Origin: Chitinophagaceae bacterium
GTDB lineage: Bacteria; Bacteroidota; Bacteroidia; Chitinophagales; Chitinophagaceae
Reading direction: 5' to 3'
DNA length: 64,000 bases
NCBI GenBank assembly: GCA_947451935.1
Contig: CANGBH010000006.1
Span: forward strand, 1 to 64,000
The notes under the pieces are model-generated. The model did not search any database, was not told where the DNA came from, and saw nothing but the letters and a program-made list of their open reading frames with translations. This document shows positions 53,165 to 60,468 of this stretch, piece by piece. The position numbers and the translations under genes were made by a program. Within the stretch, counting starts at the first letter, position 1, and the number at the start of each line of letters is the position of its first letter.

Positions 53165-54388
53165 ATGAGCACAACGATTTCTAGCCAACCTGTTAATGCA
53201 AATCGCCTCTTTCTAGCGAGTTGCTTTGCCCTTATTACTACAGCATTTTCATTTAGTATCCGAGCAGGAATCTTAACACAGCTAGGTGCTGAATTAAGTT
53301 TAGACACGGTACAATTAGGCCACATTAACCAAATGTGGTTCTTAGGATTCCCTATTTCAATGATATTGGGTGGTATATTCTATGCCAAAATAGGTCCAAA
53401 ACTCATCATGCAAATTGCATTAGTCGCACATACTATTGGTATTATCACTACTATTTATGCAAGCAGTTATAATGTATTGCTCATTTCAACTTTACTCATT
53501 GGACTAGGAAATGGCTGTACAGAAGCTGCCTGTAACCCTATGATTGCCGATGCATACAGTGGAAATGAATTTCACAGCAAATTGAATCGCTTCCACATGT
53601 GGTTCCCTGGTGGCATCGTCTTAGGGTCATTAATTTCCAAATTCATGACAGATTCAAGCATGGCTTGGCAAGCACAAATTTGGGTTATTATGATCCCAAC
53701 AATTATCTATGCAATCCTTTTCTACGGACAAGCATTCCCTAAACCAAGGGTTGCAGGAGATAACACCCTCGCAAACTTCAAGGCCATGTTGAATCCACTC
53801 TATCTGTTCATGGCTGCTTGCATGGCCTTAACAGCTATTTCAGAGTTTGGTCCTCAGCAATGGGTAGGACCAATTCTTGCCAAGGCAGGTGCAAGTCCAA
53901 TGTTAATCTTAGCTCTTGTTACAGGCTTAATGGCAGTAGGAAGATTTTTTGCGGGTCCATTGGTTAAAAAACTTAACACAGTTGGTGTGTTATTGGGATC
54001 AGCCATTTTCGGGGTTATTGGAATTTATATGCTTAGTACAATGGGTGGATCAATGTTATATGTAGCAGCGGTATTCTATGCCTTAGGTATATGCTATTTC
54101 TGGCCAAACATGCTCGGCTTTGTTGGGGAAAATTTACCACAGACCGGTGCACTTGGATTATCTATCTTAGGGGGTATTGGAATGTTTTCTTCCTCAATGT
54201 TCCAACCAATCATAGGTGGATGGATAAAGGATAATAAAGTGGTTGCAGAAGCCAGTGGTTTAGTAGGTGATGCAGCAGACTTAGCAGCAGGACAATCAAC
54301 CTTATCAAATATGCTACTTTTCCCTGCAATTTTAATTGTGGCATTTATTGGATTATACTTCTATTCAAAAAAATTGAAAAAAGCATAA
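53165..54388 (+). CDS. MFS transporter, sugar/nucleoside-like
   Basis: About 407 residues, 12 predicted membrane helices, starting at ATG 53165 (MSTTISSQPVNANRLFLASC); an upstream ATG at 53126 adds 13 residues and is less likely. Conserved parts include ISMILGGIFYAKIGPKLIM, NGCTEAACNPMIADAYSG and HMWFPGGIVLGSLI. The sequence is of the type annotated as sugar or nucleoside permease in this phylum. Divergent from the oxidoreductase operon, with an inverted repeat in the shared region (ATAAAGAG at 53051-53058 and CTCTTTAT at 53092-53099). It probably imports the product of the periplasmic steps. Confidence 0.9.
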   Translation: MSTTISSQPVNANRLFLASCFALITTAFSFSIRAGILTQLGAELSLDTVQLGHINQMWFLGFPISMILGGIFYAKIGPKLIMQIALVAHTIGIITTIYASSYNVLLISTLLIGLGNGCTEAACNPMIADAYSGNEFHSKLNRFHMWFPGGIVLGSLISKFMTDSSMAWQAQIWVIMIPTIIYAILFYGQAFPKPRVAGDNTLANFKAMLNPLYLFMAACMALTAISEFGPQQWVGPILAKAGASPMLILALVTGLMAVGRFFAGPLVKKLNTVGVLLGSAIFGVIGIYMLSTMGGSMLYVAAVFYALGICYFWPNMLGFVGENLPQTGALGLSILGGIGMFSSSMFQPIIGGWIKDNKVVAEASGLVGDAADLAAGQSTLSNMLLFPAILIVAFIGLYFYSKKLKKA

Positions 54389-54411
54389 TTCAATTTAATA
54401 TGATTTAGCAA

Positions 54412-54436
54412 AAGGGGGCAATTGCCCCCTTTTTTA
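54412..54436 (+). terminator. Intrinsic terminator after the MFS gene
   Basis: Palindromic stem GGGGGCAATTGCCCCC (54414-54429) with A before and T run after; 26 bp after the stop codon. Confidence 0.92.
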
Positions 54437-54535
54437 TTTTCTTATCTGATGCACCTGTATCTATACCCTAAACATCAAAAAATACTTTCTAATGTAACAA
54501 CGTATTTATACATGTTTATTCTTCAACATAAAAAA

Positions 54536-54646
54536 TAACTTTATTGCATCTTCAACCTATGAAGTCTTGTTCAGTCGTTGCATCTGGTAAACCAGAACCT
54601 TTGAAAATCACCTGAAGTCGGGAGTCATAATTACTTCCGACTTTTT
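54536..54646 (+). ncRNA. Candidate small RNA ending in an intrinsic terminator
   Basis: A second plus-strand terminator lies about 200 bp after the MFS terminator: AAGTCGGGAGT / ACTTCCGACTT (54614-54624 with 54632-54642, one G-T pair) followed by five T. A -7-like TAACTTTA at 54536-54543 would start an RNA near 54549, about 97 bases long, with a small hairpin CTGGT-AA-ACCAG. The convergent response-regulator gene ends inside the T run. It contains GAAGTCTTGTT, similar to GAAGTCTTTGTT in the recA-side candidate. The promoter lacks a -33 TTG, so confidence is low. Confidence 0.4.
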
Positions 54647-55349
54647 AATTCCTACTCACCCCCCCCCCGCAATTTGAGTCACCATTGTTGTCGCGCTTTA
54701 CTAAATTATTAGTATAAGCATAGGCAACCAATCCTGCTACACTTTTTACATTCATTTTTTTCATGATTCGTTCGCGGTGGCCCTCAATTGTTCTTTTACT
54801 AATATCCAATTGCTCTCCAATTTCCCTATTCGTAAAATCTTCACAAACCAGTTGTATGATTTCCCTTTCTGTTTCACTAAACATGAGTTCAGGATTATGA
54901 AATGGATTTAACGATGTTTTTTGAAGCAACTGAAACATTCTCCTACTCGTGGACTCAGGAAAATACATACGTCGATCTATAACCACACTTTCAATGGCCT
55001 TATATATTTCGTGCCTAGAAATATTTTTTTCTAAATATCCCATGGCACCAGCCTGAAGCATTTTTATAATTATGAATTCTTCCACATGCATGGATAAGGC
55101 AATTACTTCCGTTGCTAACCCTAATTTTTTTATAGCCTCGGTTGCTTCAATACCATTTACTATGGGCATACCAATATCGATAATGGCTAAATCAGGATTT
55201 AATCTTTTTACCTTTTCGATTAACTCTTCTCCATTTTTGGCTTCACCAACTACCTGATATCGACTTTCAAGTTCTAGAGCAGCCACTAATCCATCACGAA
55301 AAAATGTGTGATCATCTGCAACAACTATGGTGATTTTTTCTCTATTCAT
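54645..55349 (-). CDS. NarL/LuxR-family response regulator
   Basis: A 234-residue two-component output protein: receiver domain (ITIVVADDHTFFRDGL, phosphoacceptor Asp in PDLAIIDIGMP near residue 57, Lys in GAMGYLEKNIS) and C-terminal LuxR-type helix-turn-helix (FSETEREIIQLVCEDFTNREIGEQLDISKRTIEGHRERIMKKM). The gene ends in a G10 run (minus strand), giving the C-terminus CGGGVSRN. It overlaps the histidine kinase gene by 8 nt and is the last gene of a four-gene set. Target genes unknown. Confidence 0.93.
   Translation of the reverse strand: MNREKITIVVADDHTFFRDGLVAALELESRYQVVGEAKNGEELIEKVKRLNPDLAIIDIGMPIVNGIEATEAIKKLGLATEVIALSMHVEEFIIIKMLQAGAMGYLEKNISRHEIYKAIESVVIDRRMYFPESTSRRMFQLLQKTSLNPFHNPELMFSETEREIIQLVCEDFTNREIGEQLDISKRTIEGHRERIMKKMNVKSVAGLVAYAYTNNLVKRDNNGDSNCGGGVSRN
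54659..54668 (-). repeat. G10 homopolymer in the C-terminus of the response regulator
   Basis: Ten G on the coding (minus) strand, unusual in AT-rich DNA. One base lost or gained moves the stop by a few codons: nine G stops right after CGGG, eleven G ends in GE. The DNA-binding domain is unaffected. It could be slippage-prone or a sequencing uncertainty. Confidence 0.6.
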
Positions 55350-56124
55350 TTTTCAGTATGGGAATTGTAATATTATACCGGGTTCCCTTATCTAGATCGG
55401 GTGACTGATAGATTGTTCCATTCATAATTTCAACCCTACTGATAATCCCCAACAATCCTAGACCGAATCTATTCAAATTTTTAATTCTTTCCATAACAAA
55501 ACCAATACCATCATCTGCCGTTTTTATACTCAACTCATTCCCCTCTTGAAAAATTTCAATTCGTAAAGTTTTTGCGTTGGCATGTTTTATCGTATTCAAA
55601 ATTATCTCTTGAAGAATACGATAGAGATGATTATTTTGATCGATGGCTAAACTCAGCTTGTTTCTAACTTGTAGATTGATTTTTAATTGATTATGTATAT
55701 TTGTTTTATATATGTATTGCCTCAAGTCATCTTCAAATGAACTTCCTAATGGATTGATTGGTGCAAGTGATTTTGAAATCGCTCTTATCTGCCCGATGCA
55801 CTGGTCTAACACTAACTTACATTCCTCGAGATGAGTATTATTTTCAGAACGTATTGAATCCAGTCTGATTTTTATACCAGATAAGTATGGGCCAATCTCA
55901 TTATGTAACTCGGTAGAAATCCTATTTCGCTCCTGCTCTGATGCCGTAAATTCAGCAATTAATTTATCCTTCTCTAATGCTATGTACTTTTTTTCTTTTT
56001 TAATAATGCTGACTATAAAAAAAATAATCAACATTAAAATAAATATCGAAAATAAAATGTAGAAAAATAATATCTCTTGTTTAATAGTGTGTATGCCATT
56101 ACCCAGAAAAAGTATAAATATCAT
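55342..56124 (-). CDS. Sensor histidine kinase, HisKA_3 type
   Basis: A 260-residue kinase with one N-terminal membrane helix (ILFFYILFSIFILMLIIFFIVSI) and almost no periplasmic part. The phosphoacceptor His lies in ERNRISTELHNEIGPYLSG near residue 77, followed by a HATPase_c domain with the N box LYRILQEIILNTIKHANA and G boxes TADDGIGFV and NRFGLGLLGI. It should phosphorylate the NarL regulator encoded by the overlapping gene. With no sensor domain of its own, it may take its signal from the membrane protein encoded just upstream (inference). Confidence 0.92.
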   Translation of the reverse strand: MIFILFLGNGIHTIKQEILFFYILFSIFILMLIIFFIVSIIKKEKKYIALEKDKLIAEFTASEQERNRISTELHNEIGPYLSGIKIRLDSIRSENNTHLEECKLVLDQCIGQIRAISKSLAPINPLGSSFEDDLRQYIYKTNIHNQLKINLQVRNKLSLAIDQNNHLYRILQEIILNTIKHANAKTLRIEIFQEGNELSIKTADDGIGFVMERIKNLNRFGLGLLGIISRVEIMNGTIYQSPDLDKGTRYNITIPILKNE

Positions 56125-56156
56125 AATAAACTGAATAAATAATAATTATCAATCAA

Positions 56157-56807
56157 TTATAAATAGACTTGTTTCGGTGGTTTCAATATAAAAGCAAGGG
56201 AATAACAAATGAAAGCTAAGGCATTTAAAACATGAGAAACATTATACAATTTTATAAAAAATTCTTGATTTGAGGGACTATAATAAAGAGCTAATGTTAT
56301 ATATAAAACAGTAGAAAAAGAATTAGTAACGATTAGTGGTATAACAAGCATAAACAAGCTTCGCCTTTCCATAACACTATATTTTTTTGAATAAATAACA
56401 AAGAAAGCATTTAATCCAAGAATAACACTGATAATATCCAATAAAGGGACTGAATATGGTAATCTAATTTTCTCAAGCCCATAGATTGAAAGTTCAATGC
56501 ATGCCAACATAATAATAATGATAGTTAACATAATTGTTTTCTTGTTTACATTTTTCATCATCGCCCAAGACATCAAACTGAAATAACTAAATGGTACAAT
56601 CGAACCCGTAAATAAATAATTTTCAAGATTGACATACTCTATATTTCTAGGTAAAATAGGCGATGAAACTTCCCAGAAAAAAGCTAACCCCAAATGATAT
56701 AAAAAACACCTGTAGATACTATCAAGCTTCTTATACTTGATAATTCCAACGATTACTGGCAATACTACTATATTGCTTAGTACATAAATATAAAGGGGCA
56801 CTCGCAT
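56157..56807 (-). CDS. Multi-pass membrane protein of unknown function
   Basis: A 216-residue protein with six to seven hydrophobic helices (for example YVLSNIVVLPVIVGII, TIMLTIIIIMLACIELSIYG, LLDIISVILGLNAFFVIY, LFMLVIPLIVTNSFSTVLYITLAL, VLNALAFICYSLAFIL). No catalytic motif was recognised. It starts 7 bp after a small unknown gene and ends 32 bp before the histidine kinase, so it is part of the two-component operon. A seven-helix sensor that hands its signal to the kinase is one possibility; a transporter or enzyme is not excluded. Confidence 0.75.
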   Translation of the reverse strand: MRVPLYIYVLSNIVVLPVIVGIIKYKKLDSIYRCFLYHLGLAFFWEVSSPILPRNIEYVNLENYLFTGSIVPFSYFSLMSWAMMKNVNKKTIMLTIIIIMLACIELSIYGLEKIRLPYSVPLLDIISVILGLNAFFVIYSKKYSVMERRSLFMLVIPLIVTNSFSTVLYITLALYYSPSNQEFFIKLYNVSHVLNALAFICYSLAFILKPPKQVYL

Positions 56808-56814
56808 AAATCAA

Positions 56815-57153
56815 CTATAAAAATGGTGAGTTGATTGTACATACAGGAGGACATACTCTACCATATTCAACAATAATGCCCTCCCCATATGGCTGATTTC
56901 CAACCATATCCTGATCTTGGGCATTAACACCTACAAAAACAAGGCAGACTGTTTTGTCTTCTTTCATCCCATAATATGCTCGAAAATGCATACATCCTGG
57001 CTGGTTCAGGATGGCCTGAATTGCGGATGCATCAAAGGTTTCTGCAATATGCATTGAATCGTTAAATTCAGTAGAAACCAATGCTTCCTTATTTTCCTTA
57101 TACCTCCTTGTCAACTCTAAGGCAGAAGGTAAATCGATATAATTTTCGCTCAT
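56815..57153 (-). CDS. Hypothetical small soluble protein
   Basis: A 112-residue protein, not recognised. Helical N-terminus (LPSALELTRRYKENKEALVSTEF), then alternating sequence with FDASAIQAILNQPGCMHFRAYYGMKEDKTVCLVFVGVNAQ and a C-terminal CPPVCTINS. Three Cys are visible, two of them a C-x-x-x-C pair near the end. Similar small unknown proteins of this shape (FDxxxI..L..GCxxxRxYYGM) are common in Bacteroidota. First gene of the two-component operon, with its own -7-like TACATTCG upstream. Function unknown. Confidence 0.7.
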   Translation of the reverse strand: MSENYIDLPSALELTRRYKENKEALVSTEFNDSMHIAETFDASAIQAILNQPGCMHFRAYYGMKEDKTVCLVFVGVNAQDQDMVGNQPYGEGIIVEYGRVCPPVCTINSPFL

Positions 57154-57202
57154 TACTCATAGATTTACGACGAATGTATATGGATTCCACGTATTCCAAT
57201 TA

Positions 57203-57214
57203 AGTATTAATACT
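57203..57214. promoter_or_regulatory. Palindrome AGTATTAATACT upstream of the two-component operon
   Basis: Perfect 12-bp palindrome, about 50 bp before the first gene of the two-component operon and just upstream of a TTG-N18-TACATTCG promoter on the minus strand. Possible operator or autoregulatory site, no further support. Confidence 0.3.
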
Positions 57215-57290
57215 GAACTTAAAAAAATAGACAGGATGATCATGGTAAAAACTTGTTAATAACAATACTTTCACAGCAAACACCAACACA

Positions 57291-57554
57291 ATGAAAACCT
57301 ACCGATTTGATTTGAATACCATTGAAGAGATGAACTCTTATGGAATGATAGATGCTGTAAGCGAAATATTTGACTTTATGTCGAATCAAATGAAAAAAGG
57401 CAATACAGTAATACTAGAAAGAAGGAATAAGCAGATGAATCCCTATACTGTTGAAATATTTCATGACAATAGTGATTTACAAGAGTTCTACGATGAATTT
57501 CAAGAAAACAAACATGTTTCGTTTAAGACAATGTTTGAAGCTGCCCACGGATAA
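57291..57554 (+). CDS. Hypothetical 87-residue protein
   Basis: Acidic, helical, no signal peptide (MKTYRFDLNTIEEMNSYGMIDAVSEIFDFMSNQMKKGN, ending NKHVSFKTMFEAAHG). Not recognised. It is divergent to the two-component operon and has no clear partner; a partial -7 box TACTTTCA lies upstream. Protein-like composition supports it being real. Confidence 0.6.
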   Translation: MKTYRFDLNTIEEMNSYGMIDAVSEIFDFMSNQMKKGNTVILERRNKQMNPYTVEIFHDNSDLQEFYDEFQENKHVSFKTMFEAAHG

Positions 57555-57661
57555 AAAGAAATTACACAGCCTAAAATACATCTAGGAAAGGTTGTGGGGT
57601 ATTTAGAAATTTTCAACTTGCTACCCTGCTGATTATTGCAATTATTTATTAACTTTCCTAC

Positions 57662-58555
57662 ATGACAAATCCTTCGCGCAGAAGCGCTATCAAAAACATC
57701 ATGTTGGGCTCAGTTGCAGCAGGTGGAATTACCACCAGCGGCATGGCTTCTATTTTACCTCAGCAACAAGATCAAAAAAATAATACTCCATTGAAAGGAA
57801 ATATAAACCATGCTGTGTGTAGGTGGTGTTACTCAGATATACCATTAGATCAATTATGTAAAAGTGCAAAAGAAATAGGCATTAAAGGAATTGATCTTGT
57901 AGGCCCTAAAGAATGGGATACCCTTAAAAAATATGACCTCTATTCTTCCATGTGCAATGGAGCTGAACTCAATCTAGTTGATGGTTTCAACGATCCTGCT
58001 TTTCATCAGAAACTAATAAAAAACTACACGGAAATGATTCCGTTAGTAGCTAAAGCAGGTTTTAAAAACCTTATCTGTTTTTCGGGAAGTCGTCGAGGCA
58101 AAGATGATGAAACAGGATTGAAAAATTGCACTGAGGGATTAAAAAAACTAGTTGGACTTGCCGAAAAAAATAATGTCACGCTAGTTATGGAGTTACTTAA
58201 TTCTAAAATTGATCATGAAGACTACCAGTGTGATAAATCAAACTGGGGTGTTGAGCTATGTAAACGCATTGGATCAGAAAACTTCAAATTGCTCTACGAT
58301 ATTTACCATATGCAAATTGATGAAGGGGATGTAATCAGGACCATCAATCAACATCATCAATATTTTGCTCACTATCATACTGGTGGGGTTCCAGGAAGAA
58401 ATGAAATCAATGAAACACAAGAACTTTATTACCCTGCTATTATGAAAGCCATCGTAAAGACTGGATTTAAAGGATTTGTTGCGCAGGAATTCATCCCAAC
58501 ATGGCCTGATGCAATCGCTGCACTCAAACAAGGCGTTGAAATTTGTGACGTTTAA
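57662..58555 (+). CDS. Tat-signal TIM barrel protein, hydroxypyruvate isomerase-like
   Basis: A 297-residue protein with a twin-arginine-like signal (NPSRRSAIKNIMLGSVAAGGITTSGMASILP) and an AP-endonuclease-2 TIM barrel: HAVCRWCYSDIPLDQLCKSAKEIGIKGIDLVGPKEW, LVAKAGFKNLICFSGSRRG, VTLVMELLNSKIDHEDYQCD, KLLYDIYHMQIDEGDVIRTI, QYFAHYHTGGVPGRNEINETQELYYP. These motifs are typical of hydroxypyruvate isomerase family members. The Tat signal implies a periplasmic enzyme with a metal. No neighbour explains its substrate. Confidence 0.88.
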   Translation: MTNPSRRSAIKNIMLGSVAAGGITTSGMASILPQQQDQKNNTPLKGNINHAVCRWCYSDIPLDQLCKSAKEIGIKGIDLVGPKEWDTLKKYDLYSSMCNGAELNLVDGFNDPAFHQKLIKNYTEMIPLVAKAGFKNLICFSGSRRGKDDETGLKNCTEGLKKLVGLAEKNNVTLVMELLNSKIDHEDYQCDKSNWGVELCKRIGSENFKLLYDIYHMQIDEGDVIRTINQHHQYFAHYHTGGVPGRNEINETQELYYPAIMKAIVKTGFKGFVAQEFIPTWPDAIAALKQGVEICDV

Positions 58556-58622
58556 TCAACTCAAGCCAGTTAAGAATCTCCTTAAGCATTTCTACCACTG
58601 AGTCATATTGGCTCTGTTTTAG

Positions 58623-58630
58623 TACCTTTG
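58623..58630 (+). promoter_or_regulatory. suhB promoter, near-leaderless
   Basis: TACCTTTG, identical to the polA box and with exactly the same 4-base gap to the ATG (58635). No good -33 TTG was found at normal spacing. Confidence 0.55.
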
Positions 58631-58634
58631 CGGC

Positions 58635-59411
58635 ATGCTAAAAAGCACACTCATAAAAGCCGCTGAAGCAGCTGGGAAGTTGATTCAAGAAAGAATTAAC
58701 GGGAAGTTTTCTATTGAATTTAAAGATGGCCCAAATAACCTCGTCACTGAAGTAGATAAGGCTTCAGAAGCCCTTATCATGGATATCATCAGAAAAGATT
58801 TCCCTGATCATTATATTCTAAGTGAAGAAATCGGGGAAGTTAAAATGGATTCCTCATACAAATGGATTATTGACCCAATAGATGGAACTATAAATTTCGC
58901 AAATGGTATTCCACTCTGTTGTGTAAGCATTGGCATTGAAAAAGATGGTGTGATGATTATGGGTGCAGTAAATAACCCCATGTTAAATGAATTTTTCTTG
59001 ACTGAAAAAAGTCAAGGAGCTTTTTTAAACGGACATCGAATTCAAGTTAGTGAACAAAAACAAGTAAAGCATTCCTGCTTAGTTACTGGATTCCCATATA
59101 CATACCTCGATGTCCCCAACGGACCACTAGACGTGTTTAGCCGCTTAATTAGAGAAGGTGTACCCGTGCGCAGACTAGGCTCTGCTGCAATTGATTTATG
59201 TTGGGTAGCCGCTGGACGATTTGATGGATTCTATGAACACAAACTCAATGCCTGGGATAGTGCAGCAGGATTTTTAATGGTTCAAGAAGCAGGAGGCATT
59301 GTTACAGATTTTAAAGGCCATGAATACTCCCCTTATCAACCTCATATTGTTGCAACAAACGGAAAAATCCACGATGAATTACTTCGTTGGATTTCAAATA
59401 CACATCAATAA
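58635..59411 (+). CDS. suhB: Inositol monophosphatase-family protein (SuhB-like)
   Basis: A 258-residue magnesium-dependent phosphatase with motif A WIIDPIDGTINFANGIP (Asp80, Asp83 and the GT loop), Glu64-Glu65 in ILSEEIG, the acidic residue in TEVDKASE, and motif B AWDSAAGFLMVQEAGG. It dephosphorylates inositol-1-phosphate or related sugar phosphates; the real substrate here is not fixed by sequence. thiL starts 6 bp after its stop, so both lie on one transcript, with the start at the promoter box. Confidence 0.92.
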   Translation: MLKSTLIKAAEAAGKLIQERINGKFSIEFKDGPNNLVTEVDKASEALIMDIIRKDFPDHYILSEEIGEVKMDSSYKWIIDPIDGTINFANGIPLCCVSIGIEKDGVMIMGAVNNPMLNEFFLTEKSQGAFLNGHRIQVSEQKQVKHSCLVTGFPYTYLDVPNGPLDVFSRLIREGVPVRRLGSAAIDLCWVAAGRFDGFYEHKLNAWDSAAGFLMVQEAGGIVTDFKGHEYSPYQPHIVATNGKIHDELLRWISNTHQ

Positions 59412-59417
59412 AATACC

Positions 59418-60449
59418 ATGTCAAGAACAGAAATAAAAGATTACGGTGAATTTGGTTTAATTCATCACCTAACAAAAAACATTGAATTACAAAATGCATC
59501 CTCTATTTTAGGCGTTGGAGATGATGCTGCAGTAATTGATCACTTTGGCAAACAAACTGTGATAACAACTGATATGCTCATTGAAGGTGTTCACTTCGAT
59601 CTGTCCTATACACCTTTAAAACATTTAGGGTATAAATCAGTAATTGTAAATTTAAGTGATATCTATGCAATGAATGCAACACCCACTCAGTTGTTGCTCA
59701 GCATAGGAATCAGTAGCCGATTTAGTGTTGAAGCAATTGAAGAATTTTATGAAGGTGTATATGCAGCATGTGAAGAACATGGTGTAGACCTAATTGGAGG
59801 TGATACCTCTTCATCTCAAAAAGGATTTATCATATCCATCACTGCCATAGGTGAAGCAACTCCAGAACAAATCGTGAAAAGATCAACAGCTCAAAAAGGT
59901 GACTTAATATGCTGTTCAGGAGATTTAGGTGCCGCTTATATCGGACTACTCTTCTTAGAAAGAGAAAAGAAAATTTATTTAGAAAGCCCTGGCGTTCAAC
60001 CTGACTTAGAAAATGAAGCCTATGTAATTGGTCGCTTATTAAAACCAAGTGCACGAAAAGATATTCATGAATTACTCGAAGAAAAGAAAGTAATCCCTAC
60101 GTCTATGATGGATATTAGTGATGGACTGAGTTCTGAACTATTACACATTTGCGAATCAAGTGGTGTTGGATGTGTTATCTATGAAGAAAAATTACCCATT
60201 TCGGAAGATTCTCGGAATGCTGCCTATAAGTTTGAAATTGATCCGACTGCCTGTGCATTAAGTGGTGGCGAGGATTATGAACTTTTATTTACGATCAAAC
60301 AAGATGACTACGAAAAACTCACCCTTATAGAAAAAATAAGTGTAATTGGATACATCACAGAAGCAGAAGAAGGGGCGAAAATTAAAACAAAAGGTGGCAA
60401 CACCTATAATATCACCGCACAAGGATGGAATGCTTTTAAAGAAGGATAG
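59418..60449 (+). CDS. thiL: Thiamine-monophosphate kinase
   Basis: A 343-residue ThiL, last step of thiamine diphosphate synthesis (thiamine phosphate plus ATP). The N-terminal GVGDDAAVID (Asp ligand loop), VNLSDIYAMNATP, LIGGDTSSSQKGF and the later GSG-free DLGAAYIGLLFLERE, DGLSSELLHIC and GGEDYELLF all match the PurM-like fold of ThiL. Complete. It follows suhB by 6 bp, and the convergent hydrolase gene ends 20 bp away with no terminator seen. Confidence 0.95.
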   Translation: MSRTEIKDYGEFGLIHHLTKNIELQNASSILGVGDDAAVIDHFGKQTVITTDMLIEGVHFDLSYTPLKHLGYKSVIVNLSDIYAMNATPTQLLLSIGISSRFSVEAIEEFYEGVYAACEEHGVDLIGGDTSSSQKGFIISITAIGEATPEQIVKRSTAQKGDLICCSGDLGAAYIGLLFLEREKKIYLESPGVQPDLENEAYVIGRLLKPSARKDIHELLEEKKVIPTSMMDISDGLSSELLHICESSGVGCVIYEEKLPISEDSRNAAYKFEIDPTACALSGGEDYELLFTIKQDDYEKLTLIEKISVIGYITEAEEGAKIKTKGGNTYNITAQGWNAFKEG

Positions 60450-60468
60450 TAAGAATAACTCTAGAAGT

